Part shown: positions 16,370 through 23,648 of the stretch, piece after piece
Position numbering within the stretch: position 1 is the first letter of the stretch
Layout: every line of letters starts with the position of its first letter
Source of the DNA: Muribaculaceae bacterium
Lineage (GTDB): Bacteria; Bacteroidota; Bacteroidia; Bacteroidales; Muribaculaceae
Direction of reading: 5' to 3'
Assembly: GCA_017557665.1 (NCBI GenBank)
Contig: JAFYYI010000093.1
Location: 1-39,055 of the forward strand
DNA length: 39,055 bases
The notes under the pieces: generated by a model
What the model saw: the letters and a program-made list of their open reading frames with translations, nothing else
Told to the model about the DNA's origin: nothing
Databases searched by the model: none
Translations under genes and position numbers: made by a program

Positions 16370-17407
16370 ATGTTAAAGGACAAAATAGAAGCGCTGAAGG
16401 CGCAGATTGCAGAGCTCAAGGCCGAGAACGAGGAGGCCCTTGAGGCATTGCGTATCAAGTACCTGAGTAAGAAAGGTGAAATTACCGCTTTGTTCAACGA
16501 GTTCCGTGAGGTAGCCCCCGAGGAGAAACGCGAACTGGGTCAGAAACTCAACGAGTTGAAGAACCTCGCCACCGAGAAAATCAATGCCCTGCGTGAAGCA
16601 ACCAAGCAGCAGGCCAAAGAGCAGAACAAGATTGACATTACCCGTCCTGCCTTCCCTGCAGAACTGGGTACACGTCACCCCATCTCGGTAGTGCGCAAGC
16701 AGATTATCGACATCTTCTCGCGTCTGGGCTTTACCATTGCCGATGGCCCCGAAGTTGAAGACGACTGGCACGTGTTCAGCGCGCTGAACTTTGCCGCCGA
16801 CCATCCCGCACGCGACATGCAGGACACCTTCTTCATCGAGAAGAACGAGCAGGACGTGACACGTAATATCGTGCTGCGCAGCCACACAAGCTCGGTGCAG
16901 GTACGCACAATGGAGCGCCAGCAGCCTCCCATTCGCATCATCTGTCCCGGCCGCGTTTACCGCAACGAGGCTATCACGGCCCGCGCCCACTGCTTCTTCC
17001 ACCAGATTGAGGGTCTTTATATTGACAAGAACGTGTCGTTTGCCGACCTGAAACAGGTGCTGCTGCACTTCGCTCAAGAATTGTTCGGCACCGAGACCGA
17101 AATCCGCTTGCGCCCCAGTTACTTCCCGTTCACCGAACCCAGCGCCGAAATGGACGTGACCTGCATGCTGTGCGGTGGCAAGGGCTGCGGTTTCTGTAAG
17201 CACACTGGCTGGGTCGAGATTCTGGGCTGTGGCATGGTGGATCCCGCCGTGCTTGAGGCCAGCGGCATCGACAGCACGGTCTACAGCGGCTATGCCTTCG
17301 GCTTGGGCGTGGAGCGTATCACCAACCTGAAGTATATGGTGAAGGACCTGCGTATGTTCAGCGAGAACGACGTGCGCTTCCTTGACGAGTTCAAGAGTGC
17401 CCACTGA
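16370..17407 (+). CDS. pheS: Phenylalanine--tRNA ligase alpha subunit
   Basis: The 345-residue class II synthetase subunit charges tRNA-Phe together with PheT, which is not in this window. Residues 1-85 are the helical coiled-coil arm that contacts tRNA. The catalytic core from ~100 shows TRHPIS, the motif 2 region GRVYRNEAI...FHQIEG (~190-215), and motif 3 GYAFGLGVERI near 305-316. A cysteine-rich loop CMLCGGKGCGFCKHTGW near 265-281, seen in many Bacteroidetes PheS proteins, could bind metal. pheT is not adjacent; nth follows after an AAC/GTT-rich inverted repeat. Function is secure. Confidence 0.97.
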   Translation: MLKDKIEALKAQIAELKAENEEALEALRIKYLSKKGEITALFNEFREVAPEEKRELGQKLNELKNLATEKINALREATKQQAKEQNKIDITRPAFPAELGTRHPISVVRKQIIDIFSRLGFTIADGPEVEDDWHVFSALNFAADHPARDMQDTFFIEKNEQDVTRNIVLRSHTSSVQVRTMERQQPPIRIICPGRVYRNEAITARAHCFFHQIEGLYIDKNVSFADLKQVLLHFAQELFGTETEIRLRPSYFPFTEPSAEMDVTCMLCGGKGCGFCKHTGWVEILGCGMVDPAVLEASGIDSTVYSGYAFGLGVERITNLKYMVKDLRMFSENDVRFLDEFKSAH

Positions 17408-17417
17408 TCACTTTACT

Positions 17418-17510
17418 CATCAAACAACTTAAACTATTCATAACAACATAAACAACTTATCTAATTTATAGGGTTGGTTATGTTGTTTTTTGTTGTTCAT
17501 GTTGTTTGAC
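17418..17510. repeat. AAC/GTT-rich inverted repeat between pheS and nth
   Basis: AACAACATAAACAAC (17442-17456) pairs with GTTGTTCATGTTGTT (17492-17506) with one mismatch. TCAAACAAC at the left and GTTGTTTGA at the right extend the symmetry. A second possible partner, GGTTATGTTGTT, lies between the arms, so alternative folds exist. It may terminate pheS transcription. It shares words with the pgk terminator and the 57-bp repeat at 2098. Confidence 0.7.
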
Positions 17511-17533
17511 AAAAAACATAGTTTGAAAAAACG

Positions 17534-18163
17534 ATGACCATCAAGGAGAGATATCAAGGTATTTTAGCGTATTTCCAACAGGAGCAACCTAATCCTGAAA
17601 CCGAACTGCAACACCGTGATCCGTTTGAATTACTGGTGGCAGTGATGTTGAGCGCCCAATGTACCGACAAACGGGTGAATATGGTTACGCCAGCCCTGTT
17701 TGACGCCTACCCTACCGCACAAGCGATGGCCGCTGCCAGTGTCGAGGATATCCTGCATTATGTCAAGAGCGTGTCTTACCCCAACAGCAAGGCCGCGCAC
17801 CTGCAGGCTATGGCTCAGAAACTGGTAGATGAGTTCGAGGGCCAGGTGCCCGACAACATGAAAGACCTCACGTCGTTGCCCGGCGTGGGCCGCAAGACCG
17901 CCAACGTGGTCATGGGGGCCGCCTTCGGCAAATCAACGATACCCGTCGACACCCACGTCTATCGCGTGTCACACCGACTGGGATTATCCCAAGGCAAGAC
18001 GCCTAACGATGTTGAGCGTGATTTGGCCCGTCACATCCCCGCCGAGATGCGTTTCAAGGCCCACCACTGGATACTGCTCCACGGCCGATATGTCTGCAAA
18101 GCCTTGCGTCCCGACTGCTTGAATTGCGGTATCCAGCAGTACTGCAAGCAATATAAAGCCTAA
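17534..18163 (+). CDS. nth: Endonuclease III (DNA glycosylase/AP lyase)
   Basis: The 209-residue base-excision repair enzyme removes oxidised pyrimidines and nicks abasic sites. It has the helix-hairpin-helix LPGVGRKTANVV (~116-127) with the catalytic lysine in GRKT, the catalytic aspartate in PVDTHVYR (~137-144), and a C-terminal [4Fe-4S] ligand set in the exact C-x6-C-x2-C-x5-C spacing (CKALRPDCLNCGIQQYC). Start ATG at 17534. Function is secure. Confidence 0.97.
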   Translation: MTIKERYQGILAYFQQEQPNPETELQHRDPFELLVAVMLSAQCTDKRVNMVTPALFDAYPTAQAMAAASVEDILHYVKSVSYPNSKAAHLQAMAQKLVDEFEGQVPDNMKDLTSLPGVGRKTANVVMGAAFGKSTIPVDTHVYRVSHRLGLSQGKTPNDVERDLARHIPAEMRFKAHHWILLHGRYVCKALRPDCLNCGIQQYCKQYKA

Positions 18164-18325
18164 AAAAAAGCCAGGCTAAATAATAATGTACTCTATTCCC
18201 TCAAAACCATGGTTTTTGTCGATATATTAAACCTCACAGTTATTTTATCGTCAAAAGAATGTTTTGACTGAAAACAATATTAACAAGAGAACAACTAAAC
18301 GTTTTTATTTAACTGTAAAAAGATT

Positions 18326-18946
18326 ATGAAGAAAGTTTTTGTTTTGATTGCTGCTGCAATCGTTAGTATGAGCGCTATGGCTCAGGTTCAATTTGGTGGA
18401 AAGGTCGGTTTTGACATGACCCACTTCTGGGGCAAGGATGTTGGGCACGATCTTGTACCCAACTATCAATTAGGTTTGATGATGGAATATAAGTTTAATC
18501 CGTCGTTTGCTATCGCTCCTGAAGTTGTCTTTGCAGCCCAAGGTGGCAAGGAATCTGAAGATGGCGCTAAAGTCACCTATCACACCAACTATATTAATGT
18601 CCCCGTGATGCTCAAGTTCTATGCTACGCCGTCATTCAGCATTGACTTTGGACCTCAAGTTGGCTTCAACGTTTATAGCAAAGCCACGGCTGCCTACAGC
18701 GGTTACAAAGCAACTCTTGATATTAAGGAGATGACCAACTTAGTTGACTTTGGTGTGGGATTAGGTTGCACATATAACTTGACCAATAATGCTTTTGTTC
18801 AGGCCCGTTATAATCTTGGTTTGACCAAAGCATTCAAGGGTGGCAGCGAAAAGTTTGACTATGAGGGATATGACATCGAACTGAGTGGCGATTCTCCCGA
18901 CGTCAAGAACGGCAACATCCAGTTGGCCTTCGGTATGAAGTTCTGA
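18326..18946 (+). CDS. PorT-family outer-membrane beta-barrel protein (copy 1)
   Basis: The 206-residue protein has a signal peptide ending SAMAQ (~residue 20) and alternating strands ending in the outer-membrane signature GMKF with a terminal phenylalanine. Repeated segments such as VGFDMTHFWG, LMMEYKFNP, INVPVMLKFYATP and FVQARYNLGLTK are typical of the small OMP_b-brl_2/PorT barrels of Bacteroidetes. It has a paralogue 256 bp downstream. Both genes share an upstream block (ACTGAAAACAA and TTTAACTGTAAAAAGATT before the ATG), so they are likely co-regulated. A perfect terminator follows (18980-19010). The specific role is unknown. Confidence 0.88.
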   Translation: MKKVFVLIAAAIVSMSAMAQVQFGGKVGFDMTHFWGKDVGHDLVPNYQLGLMMEYKFNPSFAIAPEVVFAAQGGKESEDGAKVTYHTNYINVPVMLKFYATPSFSIDFGPQVGFNVYSKATAAYSGYKATLDIKEMTNLVDFGVGLGCTYNLTNNAFVQARYNLGLTKAFKGGSEKFDYEGYDIELSGDSPDVKNGNIQLAFGMKF

Positions 18947-18979
18947 TCGAGACAAAGAAGAAAGAATATTCTATAACAC

Positions 18980-19010
18980 AGACAGCCCGGCAAAAAGCCG
19001 GGCTGTCTTG
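18980..19010 (+). terminator. Intrinsic terminator after barrel copy 1
   Basis: AGACAGCCCGGC, AAAAA loop, GCCGGGCTGTCT: a perfect 12-bp stem. The T-tract is short, but the stem is very stable. Confidence 0.85.
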
Positions 19011-19119
19011 ATTATAAGCGGCTGATGGCGTTGTGTACACTGCTCAAAATGCGCAAAAGTGTCCTAAATTGTGCTAAAAGTGTGCTTATAAGTCCGAATT
19101 ATTAAACTTTCCCAAAATA

Positions 19120-19202
19120 TTAACGTCAAATTAACGTTTTAACTGAAAACAACAGTATTAACCAGATAATAACGTATCGTTTTATTTAACTGTAAAAAGA
19201 TT
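19120..19202 (+). promoter_or_regulatory. Leader block shared by the two barrel genes
   Basis: The 80 bases before the second barrel gene repeat features found before the first (18245-18325): a GTTTTxACTGAAAACAA motif, then TTTTATTTAACTGTAAAAAGATT directly against the ATG. The last 23 bases are essentially identical. No TAnnTTTG box is present, so an alternative sigma factor or regulator is possible. Confidence 0.5.
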
Positions 19203-19817
19203 ATGAAGAAAGTTTTAATGTTGATTGCTACTGCAATCGTATGTGTAAGCGCTAGCGCTCAAGTTCAATTTGGTGGTAAGGTCGGTTTTGACATGACCAA
19301 CTTCTGGGGTTCTGATGTTGAGCACGCTATGAAGCCCGGTTATCAAGTGGGTCTGATGATGGAATACAAGTTCTCCCCCAGGTTTGCCGTAGCTCCTGAA
19401 GTTGTTTTTGCCGCTCAGGGTGGTAAGAGCAAGGCTCTGGCTTTCGACGTCAACCATCACGATATTGACCTCACGACGACTGACATTAAGTATAACACCA
19501 ACTACATCAATGTTCCCCTGATGCTCAAGTTCTATGCAACCCCCAATTTCAGCATCGACTTAGGTCCTCAGGTAGGTTTCAACGTGTATAGCAAGATCAG
19601 CGCTAAGGGTGCTGATAAAGCCATTGACTTCAAGGACGCCACCAACGGTGTTGATTTCGGCGTAGGTATGGGTGGTACCTATAACCTCACCGAGAATGCC
19701 TTTGTACAGGCTCGTTACACTCTCGGTCTTACCAAGGTGTTCAAGGATGAGTATGTCCTTGGCGATAACAATGCCAAGCACGGCAATATCCAGATTGCCT
19801 TCGGTATGAAGTTCTAA
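19203..19817 (+). CDS. PorT-family outer-membrane beta-barrel protein (copy 2)
   Basis: The 204-residue paralogue of the preceding gene has the same signal peptide style (ending SASAQ) and strand order (VGFDMTNFWG, LMMEYKFSP, INVPLMLKFYATP, FVQARYTLGLTK), and ends GMKF. Divergence concentrates in presumed loops, for example after AAQGG near residue 75 where this copy has a different, longer insert, and in the last loop. That pattern is expected for surface-exposed loops under different selection. It has its own terminator (19857-19893). The specific role is unknown. Confidence 0.88.
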   Translation: MKKVLMLIATAIVCVSASAQVQFGGKVGFDMTNFWGSDVEHAMKPGYQVGLMMEYKFSPRFAVAPEVVFAAQGGKSKALAFDVNHHDIDLTTTDIKYNTNYINVPLMLKFYATPNFSIDLGPQVGFNVYSKISAKGADKAIDFKDATNGVDFGVGMGGTYNLTENAFVQARYTLGLTKVFKDEYVLGDNNAKHGNIQIAFGMKF

Positions 19818-19856
19818 TTGCTATAACTGAATAATACAAGAGAGAAAACAATTCAA

Positions 19857-19893
19857 AAAAACGGCTGCTCCGTAATTGGGGCAGCCGTTTTCT
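19857..19893 (+). terminator. Intrinsic terminator after barrel copy 2
   Basis: ACGGCTGCTCC pairs with GGGGCAGCCGT (one wobble) around GTAATT, preceded by A and followed by TTTTCT. Confidence 0.85.
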
Positions 19894-20029
19894 ATACTAT
19901 AATGGTCAGTATTAATATCAATACTCTATTTTGTCTTCCTTGTTGGCCCGTTTATATCATCCTATTTGAGTTAATACCCATCATAAAATCTAAATTTTTA
20001 TATAAAAATACAAAAATAACTTAAAATAT

Positions 20030-20137
20030 TTGTACAATTCCAAAAATAGGTTGTACATTTGTACGTGTGTTTTTCATGGTATTAGATTTAAGGTTTGTGG
20101 AGGCTGTCGTGAGACATCTTCCACTTTTTTATTTTTT
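20030..20137 (+). ncRNA. Candidate small RNA with its own promoter and terminator
   Basis: In the gap between the second barrel gene and def, a complete promoter is present: TTG at 20030-20032, a 21-bp spacer and TACATTTG at 20054-20061. It is followed ~36 bp later by a hairpin (20097-20108 with 20113-20124, GTGA loop, one mismatch) and a T-tract to 20137. Transcription would give an RNA of ~70 nt. No plausible ORF lies within it. The T-tract overlaps the stop codon of def on the other strand, so the hairpin could merely be a terminator. The promoter makes an sRNA the simplest reading. Confidence 0.45.
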
Positions 20138-20701
20138 CCTGTTGTGAGGTGCGAATTTGCAACGGTACTTACAGGAGATCTTCCCCTTCACCATATTGTT
20201 CAATTTACCGCGAATCAGTTGTTTGCGGATGGGTGAAATGCGGTCGATAAAGAGCGTTTTCTCCAGATGATCACACTCGTGCTGAACCACCCTCGCCAGA
20301 TATCCCTCAATGTCCATGTCATGCTCCTGGAAATTCTCGTCCTGCCAGTGGAGATGAATCTTCTCTTGACGGTGCACATTCTCGTGAATTCCAGGCACAC
20401 TCAGGCACCCTTCTTCGCGTGAGATTAAAGGCGCATTCTCATCTACAGTTATCTCGGGATTAATGAGAACCATCCGCACATCTTTGAGCTCGGGAAAATC
20501 CTCGGCCAGCACATTCACATCAATGTAAACGATGCGAGCGTTTACACCCACTTGGGGCGCGGCAATGCCGATGCCCTCGGTGTGATACATGGTTTCCTTC
20601 ATGTTGGCAATGAGTTCCTCCAGATTGGGGAAATCGGGTGTTACGATTGCGTTTTCAGCCCTCAACACGGGATGGCCATAAATATAAATCGGTAAAATCA
20701 T
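20129..20701 (-). CDS. def: Peptide deformylase
   Basis: The 190-residue metalloenzyme removes the formyl group from nascent proteins. The three family motifs are intact: GIGIAAPQVG (~43-52), EEGCLSVPG (~96-104, metal-ligand cysteine) and HECDHLEK (~140-147, two histidine ligands and the catalytic glutamate). The C-terminus is basic. It is the last gene of rho-ruvX-def, 11 bp after ruvX. Function is secure. Confidence 0.97.
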   Translation of the reverse strand: MILPIYIYGHPVLRAENAIVTPDFPNLEELIANMKETMYHTEGIGIAAPQVGVNARIVYIDVNVLAEDFPELKDVRMVLINPEITVDENAPLISREEGCLSVPGIHENVHRQEKIHLHWQDENFQEHDMDIEGYLARVVQHECDHLEKTLFIDRISPIRKQLIRGKLNNMVKGKISCKYRCKFAPHNRKK

Positions 20702-20712
20702 GATTCGGTATT

Positions 20713-21135
20713 CTATGGTTGGTTAAACTTGCTTTGTAAATAATCGTTGAGAATGATGGTAGCCGCAATCGCGTCCACTCTGGACTTATCACGACGGTCA
20801 CTTTTCTTCATGCCGCCATCAATCATTGCCTGGTGAGCGATAGTACTCGTGAAACGTTCATCATACATCACTATCGGCATATCGGGCAGCTCTTTGCGCA
20901 GTCTATTAACAAAGGGCGTGATGTACTTCATGCTCTCGCTGGGCTCGCCGTTAAGCTGAGTGGGCTTGCCGATGACGATACGTTCAACCGTCTCACGGGC
21001 AATATAATCCTTGATGAACTGCATGAGCGTGTGGGTGGGGACCGTCGCCAGGGTACCTGCAATGATCTGTAACGGATCGGTGACTGCCACACCCGTGCGC
21101 TTGCGCCCATAATCGATGCCCAAGATGCGTCCCAT
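20713..21135 (-). CDS. ruvX: RuvX/YqgF-type Holliday-junction resolvase-like nuclease
   Basis: The protein has 140 residues from the ATG at 21135 (MGRILGIDYGRKRTGVA). An upstream TTG at 21147 is possible, but family members normally begin at MGRILxIDYG. It has an RNase H-like fold with catalytic acidic residues in GIDYG, YDERFTS and the C-terminal SRVDAIAA. YqgF/RuvX members act in 16S rRNA 5'-end maturation and/or resolve recombination intermediates. It is encoded 23 bp after rho and 11 bp before def, so a single mRNA is likely. Confidence 0.92.
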   Translation of the reverse strand: MGRILGIDYGRKRTGVAVTDPLQIIAGTLATVPTHTLMQFIKDYIARETVERIVIGKPTQLNGEPSESMKYITPFVNRLRKELPDMPIVMYDERFTSTIAHQAMIDGGMKKSDRRDKSRVDAIAATIILNDYLQSKFNQP

Positions 21136-21158
21136 CGTCCTCAACAATTGTAGTGAAT

Positions 21159-23285
21159 TTATTCTTGCTGCATTGTGAGGAGGAACTCCTCGTTATCACG
21201 GGTGCGCTCCATGCGATCCTTAACAAACTCCATTGCCTCAACCGAGGTGCGGTCGCTCAAGAAACGACGAATGATCCACATCTTGTTCAACGTATCCTGA
21301 GGCAGGAGCAGATCATCGCGACGCGTGCTTGAAGCCATGACATCCACAGCCGGGAAGATGCGTTTGTTGGACAGTTTGCGGTCGAGCTGCAACTCCATGT
21401 TGCCGGTACCCTTGAATTCCTCAAAGATGACCTCGTCCATCTTGGAGCCGGTTTCAGTCAATGCGGTAGCAATAATTGTGAGGCTACCACCACCCTCGAT
21501 GTTTCGTGCAGCACCAAAGAAACGCTTGGGACGCTGTAGGGCGTTGGCATCCACACCACCAGTGAGGATTTTGCCAGATGCTGGAGCAATGGTGTTATAA
21601 GCGCGAGCCAGACGGGTAATTGAGTCGAGCAGGATAACTACATCATGGCCACACTCGACAAGTCGCTTGGCTTTGCTCAAGACAAGGTCGGCTATCTTGA
21701 CGTGGCGGTCGGCGGGTTCATCAAATGTTGAAGCGATGACCTCGGCGTTGACACTGCGCGCCATGTCGGTAACTTCCTCGGGACGCTCGTCGATGAGCAG
21801 GATAATCATATAGGTCTCGGGATGATTCTCGGAAATGGCGTTGGCGATTTCTTTCAAGAGCATCGTCTTACCTGTCTTGGGTTGAGCGACGATAAGGCCG
21901 CGCTGACCCTTGCCGATGGGCGAGAACATATCCACCACACGTTGCGATACTGTGGGATGAGTCTTGCTCACCAGATTAAACTTTTGGTCAGGGAAGAGGG
22001 GCACCAAGTGCTCAAAGGGGACGCGGTCGCGCACATAGGCAGGCGTGCGTCCATTAATGAGGTGTATTTCGCTCATGGGGAAATACTTTTCTCCCTCCAT
22101 GGGCGGACGGATGGTACCCTCGATAACGTCACCGGTCTTTAGACCATAGGCTTTGATCTGTGACTGCTGGACATAAATATCATCGGGTGACGTCAAGTAA
22201 TTATAGTCACTCGAGCGCAGGAAGCCATAACCTTCAGGTGCAATGTCGAGCACACCTTGAGCCTCAAGAATGCCATCAAAGTTGTAGGGTTGATCCAGAT
22301 AAGGATTGGTTTCGGCAATCTGCTGCTGTTGTTGCTGTTTCATCTTGCGCTTGTTCTTCTTGCTCTCCTTAGCCACCTTGGGCTCTTGGATGACAATGGG
22401 TGCCACAGCAGCTTCCTCGGCTTGACGACGCTTCTGCTCCTCGGCGCGGCGCATTGCTTCCTCACGTTCCTCCTGAGTGCGAGGCTTGAAGGTAAATGAG
22501 CTGCCAGTATTGAAGAAAGAATTCAGCGACACACCAGGCCGTTCACGAGGTTCTGTCTCCTGTGGCGGCTGCTCCTGAACGAACTCTTCCAGAACCGGTT
22601 CGTCCTGAGCGACAATTTCGGGTTCCTCTTGTACAACATGTTCTGACGGCTGCTGATTCTCCTGTTCAAATTCTGTATTATCAAATGGCAACACGGGGTC
22701 CACAGTAGACTGTTTTGGTTTGCGTCCACGACGTTTTGCCGGTTTTTGTGCAGCGGCATCCGGCTCGTCTACGGGTTTATTCTCTACCGGTTGCTCTTCA
22801 GGCTCCTGATTGGTTTGTTGTTCGGCGGCTTCACGAGCGGCTTTCTCTGCCAATGAGGGACGGCCACGCTTGCGCTTGGGCTGTGGCGCTACTTCGGGCT
22901 GAAGCATCGTTTCGTCTTCTTGCGCATTGGGTGCTTGGGTTGAGGAATCGTCCTGCGGTTGAGGTTCCTCGGTTTTCGGAGGCTCGGGAGCAGCGGCTTT
23001 CTGTTCCTTCTTTTTGTTGTCTTTTTTATTTTTGCTGGCGACAGCATCATCCTTTGTCACCTCGTTGCCATTAGCTTTGGCTGCCGGTTGACGGATGCGT
23101 TCGCGGCGACGCTTTACAGGTTCCTGGGCTTTAGCAGCTTCGGCTTCGGCGTCGGCCTGAAGATCCAAAATATCTAAAATCAAAGATTCTTTTTCGTATG
23201 AATCTACACGCTTCATGCCCATGGACTTAGCCAGCTCTTGAAGCTGGGCATCGCTCATCTCTCTCAATTGTTCGATGTTATACAT
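21159..23285 (-). CDS. rho: Transcription termination factor Rho with a long disordered insert
   Basis: The 708-residue hexameric RNA helicase ends transcription. Domains in order: Rho_N helical region 1-45 ([21 protein letters not shown]); a low-complexity segment ~50-330 rich in E, Q, P and K with two AT-hook-like cores, KRGRPS (~139-144) and RRGRKP (~185-190); the cold-shock-like RNA-binding domain from ~340 ([12 protein letters not shown]); and the ATPase with Walker A AQPKTGKT (467-474), Walker B region [16 protein letters not shown] (~549-564) and the C-terminal Q/R-loop region. Enterobacterial Rho is ~419 residues, so nearly 290 extra residues lie in the insert. Large disordered inserts are known from Bacteroides Rho, where they are linked to phase separation. 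It heads the rho-ruvX-def operon. Confidence 0.97.
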   Translation of the reverse strand: MYNIEQLREMSDAQLQELAKSMGMKRVDSYEKESLILDILDLQADAEAEAAKAQEPVKRRRERIRQPAAKANGNEVTKDDAVASKNKKDNKKKEQKAAAPEPPKTEEPQPQDDSSTQAPNAQEDETMLQPEVAPQPKRKRGRPSLAEKAAREAAEQQTNQEPEEQPVENKPVDEPDAAAQKPAKRRGRKPKQSTVDPVLPFDNTEFEQENQQPSEHVVQEEPEIVAQDEPVLEEFVQEQPPQETEPRERPGVSLNSFFNTGSSFTFKPRTQEEREEAMRRAEEQKRRQAEEAAVAPIVIQEPKVAKESKKNKRKMKQQQQQQIAETNPYLDQPYNFDGILEAQGVLDIAPEGYGFLRSSDYNYLTSPDDIYVQQSQIKAYGLKTGDVIEGTIRPPMEGEKYFPMSEIHLINGRTPAYVRDRVPFEHLVPLFPDQKFNLVSKTHPTVSQRVVDMFSPIGKGQRGLIVAQPKTGKTMLLKEIANAISENHPETYMIILLIDERPEEVTDMARSVNAEVIASTFDEPADRHVKIADLVLSKAKRLVECGHDVVILLDSITRLARAYNTIAPASGKILTGGVDANALQRPKRFFGAARNIEGGGSLTIIATALTETGSKMDEVIFEEFKGTGNMELQLDRKLSNKRIFPAVDVMASSTRRDDLLLPQDTLNKMWIIRRFLSDRTSVEAMEFVKDRMERTRDNEEFLLTMQQE

Positions 23286-23563
23286 TATAAAATTAAATTT
23301 TCAGGAAAGCATAGCAGGCACACAACAATCAAAGCCTATTCGTTATGCTACAGTATGCACTCACGGGCACACTCTTCCTTAGTTATTAATGATTTGTCTT
23401 GAAAATTCAATCATTCATTTCCGGCTCCATTACAACCAATTCACCTATGAATTGTATGAATAATTGGTAACCAATTAATGTGCACAAAAAAATGAATCGG
23501 GAATGATTGGAGGGTTTTAAAATGAAAAATGATTGTACAAAACCGCTAAATCTCGATGGTTTT
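23286..23563 (-). promoter_or_regulatory. Long 5' leader of rho
   Basis: The promoter at 23570-23600 predicts ~278 nt of untranslated RNA before the rho ATG. It contains AATTGGTTACCAATT (a near-palindrome) and CAATTCATAGGTGAATTG as local stems and otherwise A/U-rich sequence. Many bacteria control rho by Rho-dependent attenuation in its leader, so autoregulation is a reasonable guess. No known riboswitch is recognised. Confidence 0.45.
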
Positions 23564-23569
23564 GCGATG

Positions 23570-23600
23570 CAAAATTAGTGATTTTTGGCAACTTGAGCAA
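23570..23600 (-). promoter_or_regulatory. Promoter of rho-ruvX-def
   Basis: On the minus strand TTG (23598-23600), a 20-bp spacer and TAATTTTG (23570-23577) match the consensus exactly. It is back-to-back with the candidate cca promoter at 23621. Confidence 0.75.
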
Positions 23601-23620
23601 GAAAAGCGCAAAAAAAGCAG

Positions 23621-23628
23621 TATTTTTG
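23621..23628 (+). promoter_or_regulatory. Candidate -7 box for the cca-ogt fusion gene
   Basis: TATTTTTG matches TAnnTTTG and lies 20 bp before the chosen ATG at 23649. The nearest TTG is 25 bp upstream, so the match is imperfect. It supports the ATG at 23649 over the longer frame starting at 23556. Confidence 0.5.
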
Positions 23629-23648
23629 CGGACCAAAGTGCAAAAAAC

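Noticed and set aside
20030..20236. Plus-strand 68-codon frame opposite the def end
   Set aside because: It overlaps def and the candidate sRNA hairpin and has no homologue-like features.
23556..23648. Longer N-terminus for the CCA-alkyltransferase fusion
   Set aside because: It would begin upstream of the promoter box at 23621-23628; the extra residues match nothing in CCA-adding enzymes.
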